NCBI RefSeq assembly: GCF_008123425.1
Contig: NZ_VSSS01000011.1
Coordinates: 62,001 to 126,000, forward strand
Length of the DNA: 64,000 bases
Reading direction: 5' to 3'
Source: Bradyrhizobium rifense
GTDB lineage: Bacteria > Pseudomonadota > Alphaproteobacteria > Rhizobiales > Xanthobacteraceae
Positions 18,730-27,693 of this stretch are shown here, one piece after another. The notes under the pieces were generated by a model. It was given only the letters and a program-made list of their open reading frames with translations. It did not search any database and had not been told where the DNA came from. Every line of letters starts with the position of its first letter. Position 1 is the first letter of the stretch. Both the position numbers and the translations under genes were made by a program.

Positions 18730-19530
18730 ATGATCGACCATTCGGATAGACTGTTGATGCGTCCCCTGGATTCCGTGACATCGAAGCAGCGCGTGGCCTA
18801 TGGCCTCGCGTTCTTCGTGCTGTTCGTCGCCCTCTGGTCCTGGGCGACCTTCGGCGGCCATGTGTCAAAGACCTTCCTCGCCAACCCGCTGACCATGGTG
18901 CAGGAAGGTTATGACCTCCTGGCCAAGCAAGGCTTCCTGTTCGACATCGGCATGACGATCTGGCGCGTTGTCGGCGGTTTTGCGCTCGCCGCGATCATCG
19001 CGGTGCCGCTCGGCGTGCTGATGGGCGCCTACAAGCCGGTCGAGGCCTTCCTCGAACCGTTCGTCTCCTTTGCGCGCTATCTGCCTGCCTCGGCTTTCAT
19101 TCCACTCCTGATCCTGTGGGCCGGCATCGGCGAGTTGCAGAAGCTGCTGGTCATCTTCATCGGCTCGGTATTCCAGGTCATCCTGATGGTCGCCGTGACA
19201 GTCGGCGCGACGCGGCGCGATCTGGTGGAAGCCGCCTATACGCTCGGCGCCAGCGACCGCGGCATCATCCGCCGCGTGCTGCTGCCATCCTCCGCACCCG
19301 AAATCGCGGAGATCCTGCGGTTGGTGCTGGGCTGGGCCTGGACCTACGTCATCGTCGCCGAGCTGATCGGCTCGTCCTCCGGCATCGGCCACATGATCAC
19401 CGACAGCCAGGCGCTGCTCAATACCGGTCAGATCATCTTCGGCATCATCGTCATCGGGCTGATCGGCCTCCTCTCGGACTTCATGTTCAAGGCGTTCAAC
19501 GCCTGGCTGTTTCCGTGGAGGCTCGCATGA
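18730..19530 (+). CDS. SsuC/TauC-type ABC permease
   Basis: 266 residues, about six membrane helices (AYGLAFFVLFVALWSWATF, IIAVPLGVLMGAY, LLVIFIGSVFQVILMVAVTV, GIIVIGLIGLLSDFMF). The cytoplasmic EAA-type loop that contacts the ATPase reads LVEAAYTLGASDRGIIRRVL. An alternative start is ATG 18757. The stop overlaps the ATPase start by 4 bases, so the two are made together. Confidence 0.93.
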   Translation: MIDHSDRLLMRPLDSVTSKQRVAYGLAFFVLFVALWSWATFGGHVSKTFLANPLTMVQEGYDLLAKQGFLFDIGMTIWRVVGGFALAAIIAVPLGVLMGAYKPVEAFLEPFVSFARYLPASAFIPLLILWAGIGELQKLLVIFIGSVFQVILMVAVTVGATRRDLVEAAYTLGASDRGIIRRVLLPSSAPEIAEILRLVLGWAWTYVIVAELIGSSSGIGHMITDSQALLNTGQIIFGIIVIGLIGLLSDFMFKAFNAWLFPWRLA

Positions 19531-20312
19531 CCACGCTGAGGATCGAACAGGTCTCGCGGACCTTCCCGGCGCGCCACGGCAACGCGCCCACAAGAGCGCT
19601 GGAGCCGACCGACCTCATCATCGGCAACAACGACTTCGTCACGATCCTTGGGCCCTCCGGCTGCGGCAAGTCCACGCTGCTTCGCATCGTTGCAGGCCTC
19701 GACCGTCCGACCAGCGGACGCGTCACGCTCGATGGCCGCGAGGTCACCGGCCCCGGCGCGGATCGCGGCATGGTGTTCCAGTCCTACACGCTGTTTCCCT
19801 GGCTCACCGTGCGCGAGAACATCGCCTTCGGCCTGCGCGAGCGCGGCGTGCCGGAGGGCGAGCGCAACAAGGTTGCGGATGCCTTCATCCGCCAGGTCGG
19901 ACTGTCCGGCTTCGAGAACCATTGGCCGAAGCAGCTCTCGGGCGGCATGCAGCAGCGCACCGCGATTGCACGCGCGCTCGCCAATGATCCAAAGATCCTG
20001 CTGCTCGACGAACCCTTCGGCGCGCTGGATAACCAGACCCGCGCCTTGATGCAGGAAATGTTGCTGGGCATCTGGGAGCGCGACCAGAAGACCGTGCTGT
20101 TCGTGACCCATGACATCGAGGAGGCAATCTTCCTCGGCAGCCGCGTCATCGTCATGAGCGCCCGCCCCGGCCGCATCAAGGCCGAGATCAATGTAGACCT
20201 GCCGCATCCGCGCTCCTACAAGATCAAGACTACGCCCGAATTCGTCCAGCTGAAGGAACGGCTGGTCGAGGAGATCCGCACCGAGGCGCTGAAGGTTGCC
20301 GAACATGCCTGA
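19527..20312 (+). CDS. SsuB/TauB-type ABC ATPase
   Basis: 261 residues. It has Walker A (GPSGCGKSTLLRI), Q-loop (VFQSYTLFPWLTV), signature (LSGGMQQRTAIARAL), Walker B (ILLLDEPFGALD) and H-loop (VTHDIEEA). It powers the importer formed with the two preceding genes. The ATG at 19527 overlaps the permease stop, and the 3' end overlaps the M20 hydrolase start by 8 bases, so all four genes form one operon. Confidence 0.95.
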   Translation: MTTLRIEQVSRTFPARHGNAPTRALEPTDLIIGNNDFVTILGPSGCGKSTLLRIVAGLDRPTSGRVTLDGREVTGPGADRGMVFQSYTLFPWLTVRENIAFGLRERGVPEGERNKVADAFIRQVGLSGFENHWPKQLSGGMQQRTAIARALANDPKILLLDEPFGALDNQTRALMQEMLLGIWERDQKTVLFVTHDIEEAIFLGSRVIVMSARPGRIKAEINVDLPHPRSYKIKTTPEFVQLKERLVEEIRTEALKVAEHA

Positions 20313-21537
20313 TACTCAGTCCCACGCCAATGGCGAGCGCGTCCTCGCCGATCTCAATGCGCTGCGTGCGCTGGGCGCCTACAAGACTGGCGTGCACAAG
20401 CCGACCTTCTCCGAGCCGCACAGGCAATCGCTGGACTGGCTGGTGCGGAAGCTGCCCGAGGCCGGCCTTGCGGGCGCGATCGACGGCATCGGCAATGTCC
20501 TCGGCACCAGTGCGAAGCCCGGACCGAAATTACTCGCCGGATCGCACCTCGAGAGCCAAAACTACGCTGGCTGGCTCGATGGCCCACTCGGTGTCGTCTA
20601 TGCGCTCGAGGCGGCGCGCGTGCTCAACACAGATCCCTCGGTGAAAGGCGCGGTCGAAGTCGCCGCATGGTGTGACGAGGAAGGCCATTTCGGCAGCTTC
20701 CTCGGCTCGCGCTCCTATGTCGGGCAGGTGACCGAAGCGGAAATCGATGCCGCGCGCGACCGCACCAATGGCCGCACCATGCGCGACGCGCTGGCCGCCA
20801 TGGGGCTTGCCGGACGCGCCCGTGTCGCCGCCGAGCCGGGACGGCACGTCGGCTATCTCGAGGCGCATATCGAGCAGGGCGACACGCTCGAGAGCGACAA
20901 ACTCGCGATCGGCGTCGTGACTTCCATCGTCGGCATCTGGCAGTACCGCATCGCTTTCGCCGGTGAGCAAAACCATGCCGGTACCACGCGCATGGCCGTG
21001 CGCAAGGATGCCGGCCTGACGCTGGCCAAATTCTGCGTGGCGGTCGACCAGCGTTTCCCGGCTGCATGCGGACCGCGCACGGTCTGGACCACCGGTCGCA
21101 TCACGCTCGATCCGGGCGCGCCGAGCATCATTCCGGGTGGCGCGGAGATGCTGTTCCAGATCCGCGACGACAACCCGACGATAATCGCGCGGCTGGAAAA
21201 GCTGCTGCGAACGATGGCGGACGAGGCCAATGGCAAGGGCCCCTGTACCGTGACCGTGGAGCGGATACGCGTGGGCGCGCCCGCCATGATGGATACACGC
21301 TTCCAGGATGCGATCGAGGCCGCGAGCAAGGCCCTGGCCGGCGGACGATCACTGCGCATGCCGAGCGGCGCCGGGCACGATGCTCAGATGCTCGCGACCA
21401 TCATGCCGGCAGCGATGCTGTTCGTGCCCTCGATCGGCGGTATCAGCCATCACTGGACCGAGAACACCGCCGATGCCGACATTATCACCGGCGCGCAGGT
21501 GTTCGTCGATGCCTGCCGGCGGATTCTCACAGGCTAG
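20305..21537 (+). CDS. M20 Zn-dependent amidohydrolase (hydantoinase/carbamoylase, allantoate-type)
   Basis: 410 residues from ATG 20305, with GAAGG ahead. Family motifs: GSHLESQNYAGWLDGPLG, CDEEGHFGSFLGSR, EAHIEQGDTLE, GEQNHAGTTRMAVRKDA and PSGAGHDAQMLA. Members cleave N-carbamoyl-amino acids, allantoate, ureidoglycolate or similar amide-linked compounds. It is co-transcribed with an ABC importer and sits beside a hut cluster lacking a deformylase. Its substrate may be what the importer brings in; a role on N-formyl-glutamate is a speculation worth testing. Its stop shares a CTAG with the convergent BamA-like gene. Confidence 0.88.
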   Translation: MPDTQSHANGERVLADLNALRALGAYKTGVHKPTFSEPHRQSLDWLVRKLPEAGLAGAIDGIGNVLGTSAKPGPKLLAGSHLESQNYAGWLDGPLGVVYALEAARVLNTDPSVKGAVEVAAWCDEEGHFGSFLGSRSYVGQVTEAEIDAARDRTNGRTMRDALAAMGLAGRARVAAEPGRHVGYLEAHIEQGDTLESDKLAIGVVTSIVGIWQYRIAFAGEQNHAGTTRMAVRKDAGLTLAKFCVAVDQRFPAACGPRTVWTTGRITLDPGAPSIIPGGAEMLFQIRDDNPTIIARLEKLLRTMADEANGKGPCTVTVERIRVGAPAMMDTRFQDAIEAASKALAGGRSLRMPSGAGHDAQMLATIMPAAMLFVPSIGGISHHWTENTADADIITGAQVFVDACRRILTG

Positions 21538-24050
21538 AACGACGTACCGCCGCCGAACCTGAACTGCTGCACGATGTCGTATTTGCCTTTCGTGAGCGGC
21601 ACAGCGTAGTCGAAGCGCAGCGGTCCGAACGGCGAGGCCCAGATCAGGCCGACACCGACTGACGAGCGCACCACGCTGCTGTCGTCATATTGCAGTCCGC
21701 AGGTCGGGCAAGCCTTGGTATTGACCTCGCCCGTCGCCGCCCATGAGGTGGGCCCCTGATAACCCCAAAGCGAGCCGGCATCGGCATAGACCGCGCCCTT
21801 CAGCCCGACCTCCTTGGGCAGGAACCAGAAGGGCATCTGCAACTCCGTGGACGCGCCCCAGTATTTCGTACCGCCGAGCGCATCGCCGGTGGCGCCGAAG
21901 CTTGCATAGGTGATGTCACGCGGACCGATACCGTTGGGCGCGAAGCCGCGCACGAGGTTCGGGCCCATCTGGAAGTGATCCAGCATGCGCAGATCGTTGT
22001 TGCCGATCTTGTTGAGAACACCGCCCTGGAGATGGATCACACTGATAATCTCTGACACCAGCGGCGTGTAGTATTTGGTGTCCAGCGCGGTTTTCAGATA
22101 AGTGACGTCGCCGCCGACGCCGGCAAAATCCTGCTTGAAGTCGATGAGCAGGCCGTCGTTCGGGTTCTTTGTGTTGTCGAGCGTATTGTAGGTCAGCGTA
22201 TAACCCACGGCCGAAGTCAAGGTCGGGCCGCTCGCCAATTCCTTGCGGATCGGCAGGCTCGATTCGCCGTCAGCGTAGCAGCCGTAGCCGTAGTAACCTG
22301 AACTTGTCGAGTTGGTGGGATCCACTCCGCCCAGCACGCTCTGGATGTAGGCCGGCGTCGGGTTGAAGGCCAGCGATGTATTGGCTGCGTTGTTGTTACA
22401 ATTGTTATAGGCGCTGGGGAGCGTGATAGTCTGCTGATAGAGCGAGTAGCGGAGCTGGAGCGACAGGTCTTCGCGCAGCGCGAAGCCCAGGCGCGGCGAG
22501 AAGCCGAGCGTCGTCACCGAGTAGCTGGTATAGCTGTTCGACAAATTCTCGCGCCAGTAGGTGTCAAATCCAAGTGCGACCCGGTAGTCGAGCAAATAGG
22601 GCTCGACAAAGGACAGCGACACGCCGCGGGCGTACTGGCCGTAAGTCACCGACGCCTTGGCATAGAGGCCCTTGCCGAACAGATTGCGCTCGGAGACCGA
22701 GACCTCGGCGAGCGCGCCGTCGGTCGTGGAGTAGCCGCCAGAGACCGAGAAATCGCCGGTCGACTTCTCCTCCATGTCGACGATCAGGATCACACGATCG
22801 CTGGAGGAGCCGGGCTCCGTGGTGATCTTGACGCTCTTGAAATAGTCGAGGTTCTTCAACCGGCGCTCGGCGCGGTCGACCAGGGCGCGGTTGTAGGCGT
22901 CGCCCTCGGAGATGTCGAATTCGCGCCGGATCACGTAGTCGCGCGTGCGGGTATTGCCCCGCAGATTGATGCGCTCGATATAGGTGCGCGGCCCTTCGTC
23001 GATGTTGAACACGACCGAGACGGTGTGTGATTCGAAATTCCGGTCACCGCCCGGACGCACCACCGCGAAGGCATAGCCGCGGCGCGAGGCTTCGATCTGC
23101 ATCTCCTCGGTCGACTTCTCGACCGATTCGACATTGTAGAGCGAGCCGACATTGACGCGCGAAAAGCCGCGCAGCGAGCTCGCGTCGAAATTGGCGATGC
23201 TGGAGTGAAAGTCGACTGTACCGACGCGGTATTGCTGGCCCTCCTCGATCTTGAAGCTGACGAGGAAACCCTTCTTGTCCGGATCATATTCGGTCAGCGC
23301 CGCCACGACCTGCGCATCCGCAAAGCCGTTCTTCAGGTAGAAGCGGCGGATCAGGTCGCGGTCGGCCTCGACCCGGTCCGGATCGTAGATGTCACCGCTG
23401 CTGAGGAAGCTGAGCAGATTGCTCTCATGCGTCTTGATCACGTCGCGCAGGCGCGCGGCCGAGAAGGCGCTGTTGCCGATGAACTCGACCGACTTGACGC
23501 CGGTCTTGACGCCCTCCTCGACCGTGAAGACGAGATCGACGCGGTTGTTCGGCTGCTCGATGATTTCAGGCGTGACGCGGACGTCGTAGCGGCCCGAGCG
23601 ACGATAGATCTCGGCGATCCGCAGCGTGTCGGATTGCACCATCGCGCGCGAGAAGGTCCCACGCGGCTTGGACTGGACCTCGGCGGTGAGCTGCTCGTCC
23701 TTGATCTTCTTGTTGCCCTCGAAGGCAACGCGGCCGATCACGGCGTTTTCCACCACCGACACCACGACATGGCCGCCGGCCCGGTTGACCTTCACATCCT
23801 GAAACAGGCCGGTCTCGATCAATGCCTTGAGGCCGTCGTCGAGGGCGGCCTGGTCGAACTGCCCGTTGGGGCCGGCCTTGAAGTAGGAGCGAACCGTCTC
23901 GGCCTCGACGCGGCGATTGCCTTCGACCACGATCGTATCCATGGCTTGCGTCGCCGCGGCCGGCTGCGGCAACAGCACCAACGGAAGTGAGGTTGCAATC
24001 GACACGCCACCCACGACCGCCGCGACAAGCCAGGCCCGCAAAAACGACAT
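21534..24050 (-). CDS. bamA: BamA/Omp85-family outer-membrane assembly protein
   Basis: 838 residues. The ATG at 24050 follows GAGGTGTGGA and opens a signal peptide (VAAVVGGVSIATSLPL...). Residues ~40-430 hold the POTRA repeats (IVVEGNRRVEAETVRSYF, GRVAFEGNKKIKDEQL, KSVEFIGNSAFSAARLRDVI, TRDYVIRREFDISEGDAYN). The rest is the beta-barrel, with VRGFAPNGIG as the conserved VRGF of loop 6 and a terminal Phe. It inserts outer-membrane proteins. It lacks the usual rseP/lpxD/skp neighbours, so it may be a second BamA copy. Surface loops contain Asn/Ser-rich insertions and Cys pairs (ACPTCGLQ). Confidence 0.93.
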   Translation of the reverse strand: MSFLRAWLVAAVVGGVSIATSLPLVLLPQPAAATQAMDTIVVEGNRRVEAETVRSYFKAGPNGQFDQAALDDGLKALIETGLFQDVKVNRAGGHVVVSVVENAVIGRVAFEGNKKIKDEQLTAEVQSKPRGTFSRAMVQSDTLRIAEIYRRSGRYDVRVTPEIIEQPNNRVDLVFTVEEGVKTGVKSVEFIGNSAFSAARLRDVIKTHESNLLSFLSSGDIYDPDRVEADRDLIRRFYLKNGFADAQVVAALTEYDPDKKGFLVSFKIEEGQQYRVGTVDFHSSIANFDASSLRGFSRVNVGSLYNVESVEKSTEEMQIEASRRGYAFAVVRPGGDRNFESHTVSVVFNIDEGPRTYIERINLRGNTRTRDYVIRREFDISEGDAYNRALVDRAERRLKNLDYFKSVKITTEPGSSSDRVILIVDMEEKSTGDFSVSGGYSTTDGALAEVSVSERNLFGKGLYAKASVTYGQYARGVSLSFVEPYLLDYRVALGFDTYWRENLSNSYTSYSVTTLGFSPRLGFALREDLSLQLRYSLYQQTITLPSAYNNCNNNAANTSLAFNPTPAYIQSVLGGVDPTNSTSSGYYGYGCYADGESSLPIRKELASGPTLTSAVGYTLTYNTLDNTKNPNDGLLIDFKQDFAGVGGDVTYLKTALDTKYYTPLVSEIISVIHLQGGVLNKIGNNDLRMLDHFQMGPNLVRGFAPNGIGPRDITYASFGATGDALGGTKYWGASTELQMPFWFLPKEVGLKGAVYADAGSLWGYQGPTSWAATGEVNTKACPTCGLQYDDSSVVRSSVGVGLIWASPFGPLRFDYAVPLTKGKYDIVQQFRFGGGTSF

Positions 24051-24277
24051 TCCACACCTCAAGAGCAGCTGACTTGCTCTGAAACGGGAAAGCTGTGGCC
24101 ACGGTGTGGCTTTCAGATTGCTGTACTGTTTCTGCGGATTGAGTTTGATTGAGCCGCCGACGCACATAGCGCCGTACGCGCGGCGTTTGCGCAAAGAGCC
24201 AGCAACATCAGGCAAAACAAGGCTTGTTTACGGGCGGCTGGGGCGAGTTCGGCACCATGTCTCACGCCCGTCACGCC

Positions 24278-25846
24278 TTATGTTGCGCCCTTCAACCGAT
24301 CGGCCATGCGCTCAGCGATCGCGACCGTGGTCAAATGAGTGTTGGCGCGCGGCACTTCCGGCATGACCGAGGCATCGATCACGCGCAATCCCGTGCATCC
24401 CATCACCCGGCATTCGTGATCGACGACCGAACGCGCGTCGTCCGGCGCGCCCATTCTGCAGGTGCCGCTGGCGTGCTGCGCGTCGCTGCACTCGGCGAAC
24501 AGCCAATCATCCAACCCCGCATCACTGAACGGCTCGTCCATGGAGCGTCCGCTGGCGCCATAGTCGACGCGGTCGGCGATATCGGTCACCGCAGGCTGCA
24601 GACAGATATCACGCAGGCGGCGGACGCCGTCGCGCATGCGCAAGAGATCGCGAGAGTCGGACAACATGCGCTCCTCGATGGCCGGATCGACCTCAGGGTC
24701 GGTCGTCACGATGCGGACGTGCCCCTGGCTGAAAGCCTGATAGACGGAAACCGCGATGCGTCCCAGCGTGACTTCCACCATCGATTGCGACGAGCGGGCA
24801 AGATTGCCGGCGATCATGATCATGTCGTTGTCGCCTGCGTCTGCGAGGCCCGAAGAGTAGCGCAGGCAACAATTGGTGTGCCGGTGCATCAGCGTGCTCA
24901 CCTGGCTGCCTTCGCGCAAATGCAGCAGTGCGTTGACGATCGGATGGTCCAGCAAATTCTCGCCCACCGGCAGGTCCGCGCGGATGGGGATGCCGAGTCT
25001 CTCCAACAGGGCGGCAGGACCAACGCCGGAGCGCTGCAGGATAGCCGGCGAATGGATGGCGCCGGCGCAGAGGATAACGTCACGCGTCGCGCGGGGCGTG
25101 TAGGATCGACCGTTCACGCGGACATGGACGCCGTTGGCGTGCAGCCGATTGCCTTCGAAGGTGATGGTGTCGACCAGCGCGTGACCGACGATGTCGAGGT
25201 TGGTGCGATCGCGCGCCGGCTCCAGATAGCCGTCATTAGTGGAGATCCGTAAGCCGCCCTCGCTGTTGATGGCGTAGGGCGAGACGCCGGTGCCGGTTGG
25301 CGCGTTGTGATCCTCACACCAGCCATAGCCGAGGCCGAGGGCCGACGCGCGCAGCGCGCGGTCGACGTTGCCCCAATCCGGGATCGGAGCGCGATACACC
25401 GGGATTGGACCCCGATCGCCGTGATAGGGCGCGTCGGGGAAATTCTTGTCCGTCTCGAGCTTGCAGAAATAGGGCAGAAGCTCGTCCCATGACCAGCCCG
25501 AGCAGCCCGCGGCCGCCCAGCGGTCGATGTCGTCGGGAACAGCACGGATCGCGATCTGGCCATTGATTGTCGAGCTGCCGCCCATGGCGCGGCCACGCCA
25601 GAGCAGCAGCGGCTGCTGCCGCTCGGTGCGTCGCGCCAACAGTTTCGGCCAGCGGAAGTCGTCGTCGCCGATGGCGCGCATCGGGTTGGGGATGCGGATA
25701 TGTTCCGGCGTGGTTGCAGTGCGGAGATCCCGCCCCGCCTCGAGCAGCAGCACACGATGCGATGGATCTTCGCTGAGGCGCGCGGCCAGCGTCGCTCCGG
25801 CGGAACCTCCGCCGATGATGATCGTATCGTATTCCTGTTCAATCAC
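24278..25846 (-). CDS. GMC-family FAD oxidoreductase
   Basis: 522 residues from a GTG at 25846, with GGAGGAG about 10 bases upstream. The FAD-binding motif is DTIIIGGGSAGATLAARLSE, followed by WRGRAMGGSSTINGQIAIR, ILCAGAIHSPAILQRSGVGP and the C-terminal HASGTCRMG and RVIDASVMPEVPRANTHL typical of choline/alcohol/sugar dehydrogenases of this family. It is cytoplasmic (no signal peptide). It lies 40 bp after the sugar permease on the same strand, so it is likely the last gene of the importer operon. It may oxidise the imported sugar or polyol; the substrate is not determinable from sequence. Confidence 0.88.
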   Translation of the reverse strand: MIEQEYDTIIIGGGSAGATLAARLSEDPSHRVLLLEAGRDLRTATTPEHIRIPNPMRAIGDDDFRWPKLLARRTERQQPLLLWRGRAMGGSSTINGQIAIRAVPDDIDRWAAAGCSGWSWDELLPYFCKLETDKNFPDAPYHGDRGPIPVYRAPIPDWGNVDRALRASALGLGYGWCEDHNAPTGTGVSPYAINSEGGLRISTNDGYLEPARDRTNLDIVGHALVDTITFEGNRLHANGVHVRVNGRSYTPRATRDVILCAGAIHSPAILQRSGVGPAALLERLGIPIRADLPVGENLLDHPIVNALLHLREGSQVSTLMHRHTNCCLRYSSGLADAGDNDMIMIAGNLARSSQSMVEVTLGRIAVSVYQAFSQGHVRIVTTDPEVDPAIEERMLSDSRDLLRMRDGVRRLRDICLQPAVTDIADRVDYGASGRSMDEPFSDAGLDDWLFAECSDAQHASGTCRMGAPDDARSVVDHECRVMGCTGLRVIDASVMPEVPRANTHLTTVAIAERMADRLKGAT

Positions 25847-25886
25847 GTCCTGCGCGCTCCTCCGACGGCCCAATGGGACGTGGCGA

Positions 25887-26744
25887 TCATTCCTTCAGAC
25901 CGGTTCCGGCCACGCCACGCACGAAATTTCGGCGCATCAGCGAAAAGAATAGCGCGCTGGGAACGAGAGCAAGGGCCGCCGCCGCGCTGAGATGACCGAT
26001 ATCCACTGTGAAGCCGGTCTGAAACAGCGCCAGCCCAACCTCGAGCGTATACGTATCCTTGTTGGCCGTCACGACCAGCGGCCATGCGAACGCGGTCCAG
26101 GCCTGAAAGAACGCCAGCACAGCCAGCGCCCCCAGAGGGCCCCGCATCAATGGGAGCACGATCCGCAGAAAGATCCATCCCTCGCCTGCCCCATCCACTC
26201 GCGCGGCCTCCAGAAGCTCGTCGGGGATCGATGTCGTCACATATTGCCGCACCAGGAAGATGCCGAAGCTCATCACGAGATAACCGACCAGAAGTCCGGG
26301 CAGCGTGTTCAGCAGTCCCGCGGCCTGAACGTTCAGATAGAGCGGGATCATGTACACTTCAAAGGGAACGACCGATGTCGCGATGATGACGCCGAAGACG
26401 GCCGGAAACCAGGGCAGATCGAACTTGCCGAGCACGTAGCCGGCGATGGCGGAAGTGGAGACGATGCTGGCCGTCGAAATCCCTGCAAAGATCAGCGTAT
26501 TGCCGATCCAGCGAAGCAGCGGCGTTTCGTGCAGCACGCCGAGGATGTTCTCCAGCGTCGGCCGGTCCGGAATGATGGTTGGCGGCCACGCCAGCAATTC
26601 CGGCGGCGTCTTGAATGCGTTGCTGATCAGGAAGACGAGCGGCAGCAGCATCATCAGGCCGACAGCAAAAAGAACGACGTCGATCGCGAGGCCGGCAGGC
26701 GTGTTCCGATCAACATCGCTGGAGGGATGGTCTGGATCGCTCAC
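25887..26744 (-). CDS. sugar ABC permease, MalG type
   Basis: 285 residues from a GTG at 26744, chosen because GGAGC precedes it and it overlaps the upstream permease stop (GTGA). About six membrane helices are present (IDVVLFAVGLMMLLPLVFLI and others). The EAA loop reads ELLEAARVDGAGEGWIFLRI and MalG-type phrases include AFKTPPELLAWPP. It pairs with the MalF-type permease directly upstream and the binding protein at 27.7-29.0 kb. Confidence 0.92.
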   Translation of the reverse strand: MSDPDHPSSDVDRNTPAGLAIDVVLFAVGLMMLLPLVFLISNAFKTPPELLAWPPTIIPDRPTLENILGVLHETPLLRWIGNTLIFAGISTASIVSTSAIAGYVLGKFDLPWFPAVFGVIIATSVVPFEVYMIPLYLNVQAAGLLNTLPGLLVGYLVMSFGIFLVRQYVTTSIPDELLEAARVDGAGEGWIFLRIVLPLMRGPLGALAVLAFFQAWTAFAWPLVVTANKDTYTLEVGLALFQTGFTVDIGHLSAAAALALVPSALFFSLMRRNFVRGVAGTGLKE

Positions 26745-27628
26745 GCGCGGCTCCGATCCCGAAACAGTCTGAACTGCGCGCCCGTCAGGACGAGCACGAT
26801 CACGAGAAGGACCACGGCTTCGGCGGCGGCATAGCCGACCCGATAATTTCGAAAACTGTTTTCGAGCATGTCGAGGACGAGGACGCGAACGAGATGTCCC
26901 GGCGCACCCTGGACGTCCGAGGCTAGGACGAAGGCCTGCGCATAGATGTTGTACGACGAGATCAGCGTGATCACCGAGACATACAGCATCACCGGCTTCA
27001 ACAGAGGGATTGCAACGTAGCGGAAGGCCTGGAACGAGGATGCACCGTCGAGGCGCGCCGCCTCGTACAGCGCCTCCGGAACGTTCTTCAACCCGACCAG
27101 AAAGATCAGGACGGCGTAGCCGATCGACTGCCAGGAGCACAGCACGATCAGACACACCAACGATAAGGCAGGGTCGAACAACCAGGACTGGGCCGGGATT
27201 CCGAACCATCCAATAAGGGCATTGAGCGGCCCGAGCCGGGCATCGAAAATCCATTTCCAGGCCATCGCCGCCGGCACCAGCGAGACGACGTGCGGCAGGA
27301 AGATCGAGGTTTCGTAGAAGCCACTGCGTCGCAGCCCCTGCCGGCTGTTGATCAGTGCGGCGAGCGCCAGCCCGACGGGAATGGTGATCACCAGGACGCC
27401 GAAGGCGACGATGGTGGTATTGAAAATCGCTTCGAGAAACAGCGGATCACTCATCAGCTCGACAAAGTTGTCGAATCCGACGAATGGCTTGCGCCGTGAG
27501 ATGATGTTCCACTTGAACAGGCTGAGACGCAGTGTCTCAGCGATTGGGTAAACGCGCAGGCAAGCATAGAGGCCGAGAACCGGGAGCAGCGCCAGAACCG
27601 GAAACAGCCATTTCGGCTTGGAACGCAT
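26741..27628 (-). CDS. sugar ABC permease, MalF/UgpA type
   Basis: 295 residues, six membrane helices, EAA loop ALYEAARLDGASSFQAFRYV, and N-terminal phrases usual for the family (YPIAETLRLSLFKWN, FVGFDNFVEL). The ATG at 27628 has GGGAG ahead. It lies 65 bp after the binding-protein gene and overlaps the MalG-type permease by 4 bases. Confidence 0.93.
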   Translation of the reverse strand: MRSKPKWLFPVLALLPVLGLYACLRVYPIAETLRLSLFKWNIISRRKPFVGFDNFVELMSDPLFLEAIFNTTIVAFGVLVITIPVGLALAALINSRQGLRRSGFYETSIFLPHVVSLVPAAMAWKWIFDARLGPLNALIGWFGIPAQSWLFDPALSLVCLIVLCSWQSIGYAVLIFLVGLKNVPEALYEAARLDGASSFQAFRYVAIPLLKPVMLYVSVITLISSYNIYAQAFVLASDVQGAPGHLVRVLVLDMLENSFRNYRVGYAAAEAVVLLVIVLVLTGAQFRLFRDRSRA

Positions 27629-27693
27629 GGAGTCTCCCGGAGCGGCCGCCGGCTAGCGCTGCAATTGTGTGGTCGCTACCATTGGGGGCGAGC

